From positions 1 to 40,166 of the forward strand of contig NZ_JASAOI010000092.1 in assembly GCF_029953285.1 (NCBI RefSeq): a DNA stretch of 40,166 bases, read 5' to 3'. This stretch comes from Yinghuangia seranimata (GTDB lineage Bacteria > Actinomycetota > Actinomycetes > Streptomycetales > Streptomycetaceae). A program made the position numbers and the translations under genes. Shown one piece after another: positions 8,232 through 16,078 of the stretch. The first letter of the stretch is position 1. Each line of letters starts with the position of its first letter. A model generated the notes under the pieces. The model searched no databases, was not told where the DNA came from, and saw only the letters and a program-made list of their open reading frames with translations.

Positions 8232-8243
8232 TTGGGGTCAAAC
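8230..8243. promoter_or_regulatory. Shared regulon palindrome, copy A (GTTTG-GGGT-CAAAC)
   Basis: The 14-bp sequence GTTTGGGGTCAAAC, with 5-bp inverted arms around 4 nt. It lies 39 nt upstream of the amidohydrolase ATG and overlaps the -10 box. The core is identical to copy F at 24795. See the finding on the shared regulon. Confidence 0.8.
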
Positions 8244-8282
8244 AATCCGTCGCGCGGCCCCGCGCCCCGGAAGGAGTGCCCC

Positions 8283-9980
8283 ATGCCCCTGCCCGCGGAC
8301 CTGATCCTGCGCAACGGGCGCGTGCTCACGCTCGACGACGACTTCGGCACCGCGGACGCGCTCGCCGTCCGGGCCGGGCGGATCGTCGCCGTCGGCACGG
8401 ACGCCGAAGTGCGGCCCCACGCCGGGCCCCGCACCGAGGTCGTCGACCTCGCCGGGCGGACCGCGCTCCCCGGCGTCAACGACTCGCACCTGCACGCCTG
8501 CGCGTTCGGCGCCACCCGTCCGCCGCTCGCCGCCGACGTCGGCTACCCGGCCGTCGACTCGATCGCCGCCGCCGCTCGCGCGGTCGCCGCGCACGCCGCC
8601 CAACTGCCGCCCGGAGCCTGGGCCGTCGGCCACGGCTGGGACGTCGGGTACCTCGCCGAGTGCCGCGCCGACCCGTCGCGCACCCCGCACCGCCGCGACC
8701 TCGACGCGCTGATACCCGACCGGCCGGTCCTCCTCTACGAGTTCTCCGGCCACACCGCCTGGCTCAACACCGCCGCGCTCAAGGCCGCCGGGATCGACCG
8801 GGACACCGTCGCGCCGTCCGGCGGGATCATCGAGCGCGACGCGGACGGCGAGGCCACCGGGCTGCTGCGCGAGAGCGCCCAGAACCTCGTCAACGCCGCC
8901 ATCCCGCCGATGACCCGTGCCGAGCGCGAACGCGCCGTCCGCGCCGCCGTCGCGCTGTGCCACGCCGAGGGCATCACCAGCTTCACCGAACCCGGACTCG
9001 GCCCCGGCGGCCGCTCGTTGTTCCTCGGCGCCGCCGGGGCCGAGACGCTGCAGGTGTACGCGGATCTGGCCGCCGCCGGCGAACTCCAGGCCCGGGTCAG
9101 CGTCCTGCTCCTGCCGCTCGCGATGGGCGAGTCCGCCGCCGCCCTGCCCGCACGGCTCGCCGCCGCGCACCCCGCGAGCGACGCCGACCCCCGCCTGCTC
9201 CGCGTCATCGGCGTCAAGGTGTTCGCCGACGGCATCCCGCCCAGCCGCACCGCCTGGATGCACGACGAGTACGTCGGCGGCGGCCGCGGCTGCCTGTGCC
9301 TGCACGGCGACAGCGACGGCCAACGGGTCGGCGAGCTCGCGGAGATCGTGCACGCCGCACACGCCGCCGGCTACCAGCTCGGCGTGCACGTGACGGGCGA
9401 CCAGGGCATCGACGCCGTCGTCGACGCGTTCGCCGCCGCCCGCGCCCACCACCCGCGCACCGACGAGCGCCACTACGTCATCCACGGCGACTTCGTGACC
9501 CCCGCGAGCCTGCGCACGCTCGCCGCACACGGCTGGTCGGTCAACATGAACCCGGCCATCAAGTGGACCATCGCCGACCTCATGGACGACGTCGTCGGCC
9601 CCGAACGCTCCGCCTACCAGTGGCCGGTGCGCTCGGCGGTCGAGGCCGGCATCCCCGTCGCGGCGAGCTCCGACGCCCCGATCACCTATCCCGACTGGCG
9701 GCGCGGCGTCGCGTCCATGCTGTTGCGCGAGTCGAAGGCGACCGGCCGGCCCAGCGGCCCCGAGCAGCGCGTCGACCTCGCGACCGCGCTGCGCGCCTAC
9801 ACCGTCAACGCCGCGCGCCAGGACTTCGCGGAGTCCTGGAAGGGCCGGCTCGCCGTCGGCATGGCCGCCGACGTGTGCGTGCTCGGCGGCGACCTGCTCG
9901 CCGCCGACCCGCACGAGATCCCCGACCTCCCGGTGGACCTGACCGTGTTCGACGGCTCCATCGTGTACGGAAAGGCCTGA
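8283..9980 (+). CDS. YtcJ-type metal-dependent amidohydrolase
   Basis: A 565-residue protein of the amidohydrolase superfamily, YtcJ-like subgroup. It opens with a small beta domain (LILRNGRVLTLDDDFGTADAL), followed by the metal-binding HxH in GVNDSHLHA near residue 74. Later metal-site segments include GVHVTGDQG, YVIHGDFVT and ASSDAPIT. The C-terminus returns to the beta domain (GMAADVCVLGGDLLA). ATG 8283 is preceded by AAGGAG with 6-nt spacing. It probably hydrolyses an amide or related C-N bond in the cytoplasm; the substrate is unknown. The amidotransferase-like gene follows after 9 nt. With a regulon palindrome upstream, it likely belongs to the catabolic region. Confidence 0.88.
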   Translation: MPLPADLILRNGRVLTLDDDFGTADALAVRAGRIVAVGTDAEVRPHAGPRTEVVDLAGRTALPGVNDSHLHACAFGATRPPLAADVGYPAVDSIAAAARAVAAHAAQLPPGAWAVGHGWDVGYLAECRADPSRTPHRRDLDALIPDRPVLLYEFSGHTAWLNTAALKAAGIDRDTVAPSGGIIERDADGEATGLLRESAQNLVNAAIPPMTRAERERAVRAAVALCHAEGITSFTEPGLGPGGRSLFLGAAGAETLQVYADLAAAGELQARVSVLLLPLAMGESAAALPARLAAAHPASDADPRLLRVIGVKVFADGIPPSRTAWMHDEYVGGGRGCLCLHGDSDGQRVGELAEIVHAAHAAGYQLGVHVTGDQGIDAVVDAFAAARAHHPRTDERHYVIHGDFVTPASLRTLAAHGWSVNMNPAIKWTIADLMDDVVGPERSAYQWPVRSAVEAGIPVAASSDAPITYPDWRRGVASMLLRESKATGRPSGPEQRVDLATALRAYTVNAARQDFAESWKGRLAVGMAADVCVLGGDLLAADPHEIPDLPVDLTVFDGSIVYGKA

Positions 9981-9989
9981 CCCGCCATC

Positions 9990-10688
9990 ATGCGCGCACT
10001 GATCATCCGCCACGACCACCCGTCCGGATCGGGGTTCGTCGGCGAACGCCTCGTCGAGCGGGGCTTCGAGCTCACCGAGGTCCTGGTCGTCCCCGAAGAA
10101 CGCTGGAACGAGCCGCACCAGGCCGTCGAGTTCCCCGACCCGCGCGACTTCGACGTGGTCGTGTCGCTCGGTGCCCCGTGGTCCGTGGACTCCGCCGAGG
10201 TGGCGCGCTGGGTGCAGGGCGAGCACGGCGAACTCGCCCTGCTCCGCACCGCGGTGGAGGCCGACGTCCCGGTGCTGGGGGTGTGTTTCGGCGGCCAGGC
10301 GCTGGCCGTCGCGCTCGGCGGCACCGTCGAGCGCGCCCCCAAGCCGGAGGTCGGCTGGACGCACGTCTCGTCGGACGACACCGGGCTGGTCGGCGAAGGG
10401 CCTTGGTTCCAGTGGCACTTCGACCGCTTCGAGCCACCGCCGGACGCGTACGAGATCGCGCGGACCGGGATCGCGTCGCAGGCGTACGTCGTGGGCCGCT
10501 CGCTCGGCGTGCAGTTCCACCCCGAGGTCACACCCGAGATCGTCCGGTCCTGGCTGGAGTGGGGCGGCTACGCCGAGGCCCGGGACCTCGGCGTCGACCC
10601 GGACGACCTGCTGCGGGTCGAACCGGGCGCCCAGGTACGCTCGTTCGCCCTCGTGGACGCGTTCCTTGACCGGATCGCGCGGATCTGA
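9990..10688 (+). CDS. Class I glutamine amidotransferase-like hydrolase
   Basis: A 232-residue stand-alone GATase-1 domain with the catalytic triad visible: the Cys nucleophile in GVCFGGQ (C99), and His and Glu in VQFHPEV (H177, E179). It has no synthetase partner domain, so it may act as a hydrolase on gamma-glutamyl compounds. The class I amidotransferase-like protein of aniline degradation (AtdA2) and PuuD-type enzymes are comparable cases. This role is inferred from the nearby glutamine-synthetase-like ligase. It follows the amidohydrolase gene by 9 nt in one operon and ends at a strong terminator. Confidence 0.85.
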   Translation: MRALIIRHDHPSGSGFVGERLVERGFELTEVLVVPEERWNEPHQAVEFPDPRDFDVVVSLGAPWSVDSAEVARWVQGEHGELALLRTAVEADVPVLGVCFGGQALAVALGGTVERAPKPEVGWTHVSSDDTGLVGEGPWFQWHFDRFEPPPDAYEIARTGIASQAYVVGRSLGVQFHPEVTPEIVRSWLEWGGYAEARDLGVDPDDLLRVEPGAQVRSFALVDAFLDRIARI

Positions 10689-10697
10689 GCCGCCGCA

Positions 10698-10740
10698 CGA
10701 CGAAGGGGCCGCGCCGGTCGGTGGCGCGGCCCCTTCGTCG
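10698..10740. terminator. Bidirectional terminator between convergent genes
   Basis: A perfect 18-bp stem (10698-10715 with 10723-10740) with a 7-nt loop, GGTCGGT. It lies between the amidotransferase stop and the P450 stop. No T-run, as is common in high-GC actinomycetes. Confidence 0.85.
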
Positions 10741-10748
10741 GGTCCGGA

Positions 10749-12032
10749 TCAGGCGAGGGTCACCGTCACCGGCAGCTCCTTGATGCCGTTGACGAAGTTG
10801 GACCGCACCCGCCGCACGTCGCCCGCGAGGCGGATGTCCGCGATGCGGGGCAGCAGTTCCTCGAACATGATGCGCATCTCCAGGCGGGCCAGCGCGTTGC
10901 CGAGGCAGAAGTGCGGGCCGCCCTTGCCGAACGTGACGTGGTCGACGTTCTTCCGCGTGACGTCGAAGCGGTACGGGTCCGCGAACACTTCTTCGTCCCG
11001 GTTGCCCGAGGCGAACCACAGCACGACCTTGTCGCCCTCGCGGATCCGCTTGCCGCCCAGTTCGGTGTCGCGCGTGGCGGTGCGCCGGAAGTGGTAGACC
11101 GGCGAGGCCCAGCGCAGGAACTCCTCGACCGCGTCCGGCATCAGGCCGGGGTCCTCGCGCAGCCGCGCGAGTTGGTCCGGGTTGTCCAGCAGAGCGAGCA
11201 TGCTGTGCGAGATGGCGTGCCGCGTCGTCTCGTTGCCCGCGACGACCAGCAGCAGGAAGTAGTTGTCGAAGTCCCGCTGGGACAGCGGGAGCCCGTCGGA
11301 CGGCGTCTGGTTGACCAGCCGGCTGACCAGGTCGGTGCCCTCGCCGCCGCGCCGCCGCGCGGCCAGCTCGCGGCCGTACTCGAACACCTCCAGCGAAGCC
11401 GGGCTGCGGAACGGCAGGTCGCGGTACTGCTCGCTCTCCTCGCTGTGCAGCAGCACGTCGGCGTAGTCCGGGTCGGTGTTGCCGATGATGCGGTTGCCCC
11501 AGTCGATGAGCCGCTCGGTGTCGCTGTCCGGGACGTCGAGCATGCGGGCCAGCACGTTGATGGGGAAGTCCGCGGAGATCTCGCTGACGAAGTCGAACGT
11601 GCCCTTGGGCAGCGCGGCGTCGAGGGTGCGCGCGGTCAGCCCGCGCAGGAACACGCCGTACTCGGCGACCGCGCGCGGTGTGAACTGCTTCTGCAGCAGC
11701 TTCCGCAGGGCGGTGTGGCGGAGCCCGTCGGTCTCCAGCATCGAGCGCCGGATGGCGATCTGCGAGTCGTCGACCTCCTCGAGGTTGGTGAACCGCGTGG
11801 AGGTGAAGGTGTCGGCGTCGCGGTCCACCGCGACGATGTCGGCGTGCCGGGTCAACGCCCAGAACCCGCTGTTGGGTTCGGGCTCCGGTTGCCAGTGCAC
11901 GGGGTCCTCGCGGCGCAGTGTGTGGAACATGCGCCACGGCGTCTCGCCGTCGAGGAAGCGGTCGTTGTCGGCGAGGTCGACCTCGTCCAGCGGCATCGGT
12001 TCGGGCGTGGTGTCCACGGTGGTGGTGCTCAT
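10749..12032 (-). CDS. Cytochrome P450, CYP124/125/142-like
   Basis: A soluble 427-residue class I P450. The I-helix oxygen-activation motif AGNETTR is at 265-271, ExxR at E304-R307, and the heme-binding loop [13 protein letters not shown] has the thiolate Cys at 376. The segments [21 protein letters not shown] and [17 protein letters not shown] resemble the mycobacterial steroid/fatty-acid group CYP124/125/142, but the substrate need not be a lipid. ATG 12032 has AGGAG 8 nt upstream. It starts 20 nt after the glutamine-synthetase-like gene, so the two form one operon. Redox partners are probably the ferredoxin and reductase at 28.2-29.6 kb. I infer that it oxidises the gamma-glutamylated amine or a later intermediate. 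Confidence 0.92.
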   Translation of the reverse strand: MSTTTVDTTPEPMPLDEVDLADNDRFLDGETPWRMFHTLRREDPVHWQPEPEPNSGFWALTRHADIVAVDRDADTFTSTRFTNLEEVDDSQIAIRRSMLETDGLRHTALRKLLQKQFTPRAVAEYGVFLRGLTARTLDAALPKGTFDFVSEISADFPINVLARMLDVPDSDTERLIDWGNRIIGNTDPDYADVLLHSEESEQYRDLPFRSPASLEVFEYGRELAARRRGGEGTDLVSRLVNQTPSDGLPLSQRDFDNYFLLLVVAGNETTRHAISHSMLALLDNPDQLARLREDPGLMPDAVEEFLRWASPVYHFRRTATRDTELGGKRIREGDKVVLWFASGNRDEEVFADPYRFDVTRKNVDHVTFGKGGPHFCLGNALARLEMRIMFEELLPRIADIRLAGDVRRVRSNFVNGIKELPVTVTLA

Positions 12033-12052
12033 GCGTGCGGCTCCTGCCTGGC

Positions 12053-13462
12053 TCAGATCTGGTACGCGTACTCCGCGAACTCCCAGTCGGTGACGTGCTG
12101 CCGGAAGCGGTCGACCTCGTCGCGCTTGTACGTGGTGAACGCGTCGACGAAGCCGGGGCCGAGGAGTTCGGCCAGTTCGGTGTCGGCGGCGAACGCGTCG
12201 AGGGCGGCCGGGAGACTGTCGGGCAGCATCGGCGCCTTGTCGGTGTCGTAGCCGTAGCCCTCCAGCGGCGCGGGCGGCTCGGCCTTGTCGCGGATGCCCA
12301 GGTGCAGTGCGGCGACCAGGGCGGCGATCGCGAGGTACGGGTTGGCGCTCGCGTCGCCGAGGCGCAGCTCCAGGCGTGCGCCGGGGCCGCGTTCGGGCGG
12401 GATCCGGACCATCGCGCTGCGGTTGTCCAGGCCCCAGTCGATCAGCCACGGGGCGAGGGTGTCCGGGCCGAACCGCTTGTACGAGTTGACGGTCGGGTTG
12501 AGCAGCGCGGCCATCGCGGGGGCGTGCCGCAGCACGCCGGCGATGGCGTGCCCCGCGGTCTCGGACAGCCCGTACGGGCGGCCGGGACCGTCGAACACGT
12601 TGCGGCCCTCCATGTCGACGACGCTGACGTGCAGGTGGAATCCCGAACCGCCCTCGTCGTTGAAGGGCTTCGCCATGAAGGTCGCCAACCGGCCTTCGAC
12701 GCGGGCGATTTCCTTGATCGCCGACTTGAAGAGGAAGGCGCGGTCAGCCGCGTCGAGCGCGTCGGAGTGGTCGAGGTTGATCTCGAACTGCCCCGAGGCG
12801 AACTCGTGGTTGCCGTTGGTCGCGCCGATGCCGAGGCCGGCGAGCCGGCGCAGGGTGCGCAGCAGGTGGGCGTCAGGGTCGCCGCGGCGGCCCGCCACGT
12901 ACACGTTGCCGGACGCCTCGCCGTAGCGGCGCCAGCCGCCGTTGCCGTCCGGGTCGCAGAGGAAGTACTCCAGCTCGGGCCCGACGACCACGCGGAGCCC
13001 CTGGTCCTGCTGGAGTCGTCGGAGCACGGTGCGCAGCACCGCGCGCGGCCCCTCGGGGGCGAGTTCGCCGGTGGCGGGGTCGGTGGCCTCGCCGAGGCAC
13101 CAGGCCACGCCGGGTTCCCAGGGCAGCGGCCGCGCGGTGGCGAGCTCGGGGCGCACCGAGACGTCGGGCAGGCCGACGTCCAGGCCGCCGGCGACCGGGA
13201 CGACGCCGCCGCGCGGGGTCGTGTGGTAGACCGCGCGGCAGAACGCGAGGCCGTGCGCGTGCACCGACGGCAGGTGGTCGACGAGGACGTCGCGGCCGCG
13301 GTCGGTGCCGATCAGGTCGGGATAGACGACGCGGACGACGTCGATGCCGCGGGACTTGAGGTCCGCCGTCGTGCTGCGGACGTCGCCGTCGTGCGCGGGG
13401 GCGGGGGCCGGGACGGGCGCGGGTACTGCGGCCGGGACTGCGGCGGGTTCGGATGCGGGCAC
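12053..13462 (-). CDS. Glutamine-synthetase-family gamma-glutamyl-amine ligase
   Basis: A 469-residue class I glutamine synthetase homologue. Active-site segments are visible: GPELEYF (metal-binding Glu), [25 protein letters not shown] (His), [15 protein letters not shown] and [17 protein letters not shown]. An Ala/Pro-rich tail of about 25 residues precedes the domain. The start is GTG 13462, behind GAGGAG. Its position with a P450, PuuC- and PuuD-like enzymes and an APC permease suggests ATP-dependent gamma-glutamylation of an amine, as in PuuA, AtdA1 or IpuC, rather than ammonia assimilation. P450, ferredoxin, reductase and GS genes also cluster in mycobacterial cyclic-amine degraders. A regulon palindrome lies 43 nt upstream. 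Confidence 0.88.
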   Translation of the reverse strand: MPASEPAAVPAAVPAPVPAPAPAHDGDVRSTTADLKSRGIDVVRVVYPDLIGTDRGRDVLVDHLPSVHAHGLAFCRAVYHTTPRGGVVPVAGGLDVGLPDVSVRPELATARPLPWEPGVAWCLGEATDPATGELAPEGPRAVLRTVLRRLQQDQGLRVVVGPELEYFLCDPDGNGGWRRYGEASGNVYVAGRRGDPDAHLLRTLRRLAGLGIGATNGNHEFASGQFEINLDHSDALDAADRAFLFKSAIKEIARVEGRLATFMAKPFNDEGGSGFHLHVSVVDMEGRNVFDGPGRPYGLSETAGHAIAGVLRHAPAMAALLNPTVNSYKRFGPDTLAPWLIDWGLDNRSAMVRIPPERGPGARLELRLGDASANPYLAIAALVAALHLGIRDKAEPPAPLEGYGYDTDKAPMLPDSLPAALDAFAADTELAELLGPGFVDAFTTYKRDEVDRFRQHVTDWEFAEYAYQI

Positions 13463-13504
13463 CGGACTCTCCTCGCGGGGTCGGGCAGGCGGCGGAGCCG
13501 ATTC

Positions 13505-13518
13505 GTTTGAATCCAAAC
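13505..13518. promoter_or_regulatory. Shared regulon palindrome, copy B
   Basis: GTTTGAATCCAAAC on the plus strand (GTTTGGATTCAAAC on the minus strand). It lies 43 nt upstream of the GS-like start and overlaps its -10 box by two bases, the same geometry as copy A. Confidence 0.78.
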
Positions 13519-13545
13519 AATATGGCCGCGCGGGGTGCCGCACAA
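13517..13545 (-). promoter_or_regulatory. Candidate promoter of the GS-P450 operon
   Basis: Minus strand: TTGTGC (13545-13540), a 17-nt spacer and TATTGT (13522-13517). The -10 box runs into palindrome copy B. Confidence 0.55.
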
Positions 13546-13604
13546 GAGGTTCCGGAGGGGTTCCGTGCCGGTTCGGCGCCGGTTCCGCGGGAGTCGCCCC
13601 GGGG

Positions 13605-13633
13605 GTGACAGCGGCGCGCGAGGGGCATATCGT
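13605..13633 (+). promoter_or_regulatory. Candidate promoter of the acetoacetate-decarboxylase-like gene
   Basis: GTGACA (13605-13610), a 17-nt spacer and TATCGT (13628-13633). The final GT of the -10 box is the start of palindrome copy C, again the shared geometry. Confidence 0.55.
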
Positions 13634-13648
13634 ACGGACCCAAACGAT
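13629..13648. promoter_or_regulatory. Shared regulon palindrome, copy C (variant)
   Basis: ATCGTACGGACCCAAACGAT. The outer ATCGT/ACGAT arms are perfect; the left inner arm is GTACG instead of GTTTG. Its reverse complement matches copy D1 at 17659 in 18 of 20 positions. It lies 45 nt upstream of the GTG of the acetoacetate-decarboxylase-like gene. Confidence 0.7.
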
Positions 13649-13693
13649 TAATCACGGGCGGTGCGTCCGCCCCCAGCGACCCGAGGAGGCGCC

Positions 13694-14512
13694 GTGACCG
13701 GCGTGCGCGGTTTCTTCCACCCCAAGACCGGCACCGGCCGGTCCTCGCTCGTCCCGGCCCCGCCGTGGCACTACTCCGGCGACCTGCTCACCGTCGAGTA
13801 CCGCACCGACCCCGCGCGTGTCGCCGAACTCCTGCCCGCCCCCCTGGAGTTGGCCGACGAGGACCCCGGCGCCGTCGCGCTGATCTGGGCCGACTGGCAG
13901 TCCTGCGCCGCCGACCGGGCGGAGCTGCTCGACCCGGTGCGCGGGCAGTACAAGGAGTGCTTCGCGGTGGTGCGCTGCAAGTACCAGGGCGTCACGTACT
14001 CGCGCTGCGTCTACATCTGGGTCGACAAGGATTTCGCCGTCGCCCGCGGCCTGCACCAGGGCTACCCCAAGAAGCTGGGCTCGATCCACCAGACCCGCCC
14101 GCACCCGTACGGCCCCGCGCCCCGCATCGAGGCCGGCGCGGTCTTCGGCGCCACCCTGGCGGCGGCCGACCGGCGGCTCGCCGAGGCCGTCGTGACCCTG
14201 CGCGAGCCCGCCGAGAACAACGGCTTCGTGAACGGGCACCCGATGGCCCACCACCGCTGGCTGCCGTCCATCGAGCCCGGCAAGGGCTTCGCGCTCGACG
14301 AACTCGTCGCCAGCGGCGCCGAGTCCGTCGAGGCCGGTCCGGCCTGGGCGGGCGACTTCGAGCTGGCGCTGTACGACGCGCCCACCGAGGAGCTGTCCCG
14401 GCTCGAGGTCCACGAGCCGATCGGCGCGTACTACCGGCAGGTGGGCGTGGTGTGGAACGGCGGGACGCTGCTCGCCACCGGCACGACCACGGTGGCGGAC
14501 GGCACGGCCTGA
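13694..14512 (+). CDS. Acetoacetate decarboxylase superfamily enzyme
   Basis: A 272-residue protein with the ADC fold. The segment GYPKKLGS (K126, K127) matches the paired active-site lysines of acetoacetate decarboxylase, one of which forms a Schiff base. The start is GTG 13694 with GGAGG four nt upstream. Family members include true decarboxylases and Schiff-base aldolase-dehydratases such as MppR. The neighbouring meta-cleavage genes would yield oxo-acids, so it may decarboxylate, hydrate or cleave a pathway intermediate; this is inference. It is transcribed divergently from the GS-P450 operon, each side with its own palindrome. Confidence 0.85.
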   Translation: MTGVRGFFHPKTGTGRSSLVPAPPWHYSGDLLTVEYRTDPARVAELLPAPLELADEDPGAVALIWADWQSCAADRAELLDPVRGQYKECFAVVRCKYQGVTYSRCVYIWVDKDFAVARGLHQGYPKKLGSIHQTRPHPYGPAPRIEAGAVFGATLAAADRRLAEAVVTLREPAENNGFVNGHPMAHHRWLPSIEPGKGFALDELVASGAESVEAGPAWAGDFELALYDAPTEELSRLEVHEPIGAYYRQVGVVWNGGTLLATGTTTVADGTA

Positions 14513-14518
14513 CCCCGA

Positions 14519-14549
14519 GACCGCCCGGGCGCCATCGGCCCGGGCGGTC
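14519..14549. terminator. Bidirectional terminator
   Basis: A perfect 12-bp stem (GACCGCCCGGGC / GCCCGGGCGGTC) with the 7-nt loop GCCATCG. It lies between the convergent ADC-like gene and the 99-residue protein gene. Confidence 0.85.
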
Positions 14550-14580
14550 CCACGCGACGCGGCCTCTCGGGTGCTCTGCG

Positions 14581-14880
14581 TCAGTCGGCGCCGGTGACGC
14601 CGGGCGCCACGAACCGCCGGTGCAGCGTCTGGTACTCGGCCTCCGGTTCCGTGGTGATGCCGGCCTTCACGACGGCCGCCATGAGCTGTGCGTCGCGGAA
14701 GCGCTCGAAGTGCCCCTGCGACTCCCACACGTCGGTCACGCGCAGGGCGCCCGGCTCGAACCACGCCACGTGGATGTACGCGCCGTCTGGCGCCTGTTCC
14801 TCCCAGCCGACCGCGTCGCGCACCTCGTCGTACTGCCCGGGTGTCACGCCAGGCCAGCGCAGCGACAACACGACAGCCAT
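14581..14880 (-). CDS. Small dimeric alpha-beta-barrel-like protein
   Basis: A 99-residue protein with the feel of an antibiotic-biosynthesis-monooxygenase-like ferredoxin fold: a strand (MAVVLSLRWPG), a helix (TPGQYDEVRDAVGW), then VTDVWESQGHFERFRD, a pattern common in such dimeric barrels. ATG 14880 follows GGAGGGG. It lies 188 nt downstream of the luciferase-like gene on the same strand. The function is unknown; members bind or oxidise small aromatic compounds or act as structural dimers. Confidence 0.75.
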   Translation of the reverse strand: MAVVLSLRWPGVTPGQYDEVRDAVGWEEQAPDGAYIHVAWFEPGALRVTDVWESQGHFERFRDAQLMAAVVKAGITTEPEAEYQTLHRRFVAPGVTGAD

Positions 14881-15068
14881 GGAACCCCTCCTTCACTGCT
14901 GGATCGGACGGCACCCCCGCACTTCCAGCACACCGCCGAAGGCGGCCGAAGAGTGTCTCGTTTACGCAAAATACGGGACATCCCCACAGCGCACGCACAC
15001 CACGAACACCATACGTCCCACCTTGCACGCCCCCTCCGCGCGCCGGCCGAGGGGGCGTCGCGGGCGGA

Positions 15069-15998
15069 TCAGAGCGCGGCGGTACGCCGGACGATCTCGC
15101 GGCACAGCGGGCCGACCTCGACACGCTCGTCGGTGTACTGCGACGGCTTGACGCAGATCGTCGTGAAGCCGCGCGCCATCTGGCCCGGGATCGACTCCAG
15201 GGCCGGGGCGATCGGCGCCGGGCTGTGGTCGTCGGGGAAGGTCGGGCGGATCCCGCCGACCATCTCCAGGGCGCCCGGGTCGCGGCCCGCTACGGTGAAC
15301 GCGGTTCGGAGCGTTCCGAGTTCCTCGTCGGACGGCTGGCCGAGCGGGTGGAAGCCGTGCCCGTACCGGACCAGCCTGCGCAGCACGGCCCCGTGCACCG
15401 AACTCCCGCCGAACCACAGGCGCGGGCCGTCCGGGCGGTACGGCTTCGGCACCAGGTACACGTCCTCGAACGGGTAGTCCGGGTCGTCGAACGAGGCGGG
15501 GGTGTCCCGCCACAGCGTCTCCCAGGCCGCGAGGTGCGCGTCGAGCAGCCGGCCGCGGCGCCGGAACGGGACGCCCAGCGCGGCGTATTCGGGCTCGTGC
15601 CAGCTCACGATCGGCTGCACGACCAGGCGGCCCTCGCTCAACAGGTCGAGTGCCGCCAGCTCTTGGGCCAGGACGAGCGGGTGCCGCAGCGGTGCGATCA
15701 CCCCGGCGGCGACCAGGCGCAGGCGCGTGGTCGCCGCCGCGATCGCGGTCAGCAGGGTCAGCGAGTCGGGCCACGGCGTCGCCGGGTCCTGGTTGCCGGG
15801 CAGGGCGTAGTCGCGCGGGTTGGCCATCAGGCCGTTCGCGTCGGCGCCCTTGCCCAGCACGATGTGCTCGCTGACCATGACGGCGTCGAATCCGGCGTCC
15901 TCGGCCTCGCGGGCCATGTCGACCAGCGAGCGCAGGTCGCGTGGATCGGTGAGCGTCCAGTTCTCGCTGAGGACGAGGACGAGCCGGGGCGGGGTCAT
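15069..15998 (-). CDS. LLM-class (F420-dependent) oxidoreductase
   Basis: A 309-residue luciferase-like TIM-barrel protein. It begins with a strand region (PPRLVLVLSENWT), followed by DMAREAEDAGFDAVMVSEHIVLG. Then come TRLRLVAAGVIAPLRHPLV and the family signature of a coenzyme-binding loop (RLWFGGSSVHGAVLRRLVRYGHGF). In actinomycetes many such proteins use coenzyme F420, but FMN use is possible. ATG 15998. It follows the APC permease gene by 80 nt and probably shares its transcript. It may reduce or oxidise an intermediate of the imported substrate; the exact step is unknown. Confidence 0.85.
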   Translation of the reverse strand: MTPPRLVLVLSENWTLTDPRDLRSLVDMAREAEDAGFDAVMVSEHIVLGKGADANGLMANPRDYALPGNQDPATPWPDSLTLLTAIAAATTRLRLVAAGVIAPLRHPLVLAQELAALDLLSEGRLVVQPIVSWHEPEYAALGVPFRRRGRLLDAHLAAWETLWRDTPASFDDPDYPFEDVYLVPKPYRPDGPRLWFGGSSVHGAVLRRLVRYGHGFHPLGQPSDEELGTLRTAFTVAGRDPGALEMVGGIRPTFPDDHSPAPIAPALESIPGQMARGFTTICVKPSQYTDERVEVGPLCREIVRRTAAL

Positions 15999-16078
15999 GC
16001 GGTCTCCGTTGCGGTGGTGCGGTTCTGACGGTCGATCAGGGGTGGGCGGGTCGGGGATGCCGCGTGCCGGGCGGGTCG

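Noticed and set aside
8238-10520. 760-residue minus-strand frame across the amidohydrolase and amidotransferase genes
   Set aside because: A shadow frame; the plus-strand frames have intact active sites and good ribosome sites.
10749-12032. Assigning the P450 as a cholesterol or fatty-acid oxidase
   Set aside because: The sequence resembles CYP124/125/142, but operon and regulon context points to amine catabolism, so no substrate is claimed.
14955-14978. A possible further regulon site (CGTTTACGCAAAATACG) upstream of the 99-residue gene
   Set aside because: It does not fit the GTTTG-N4-CAAAC spacing or arms, so it was not counted.
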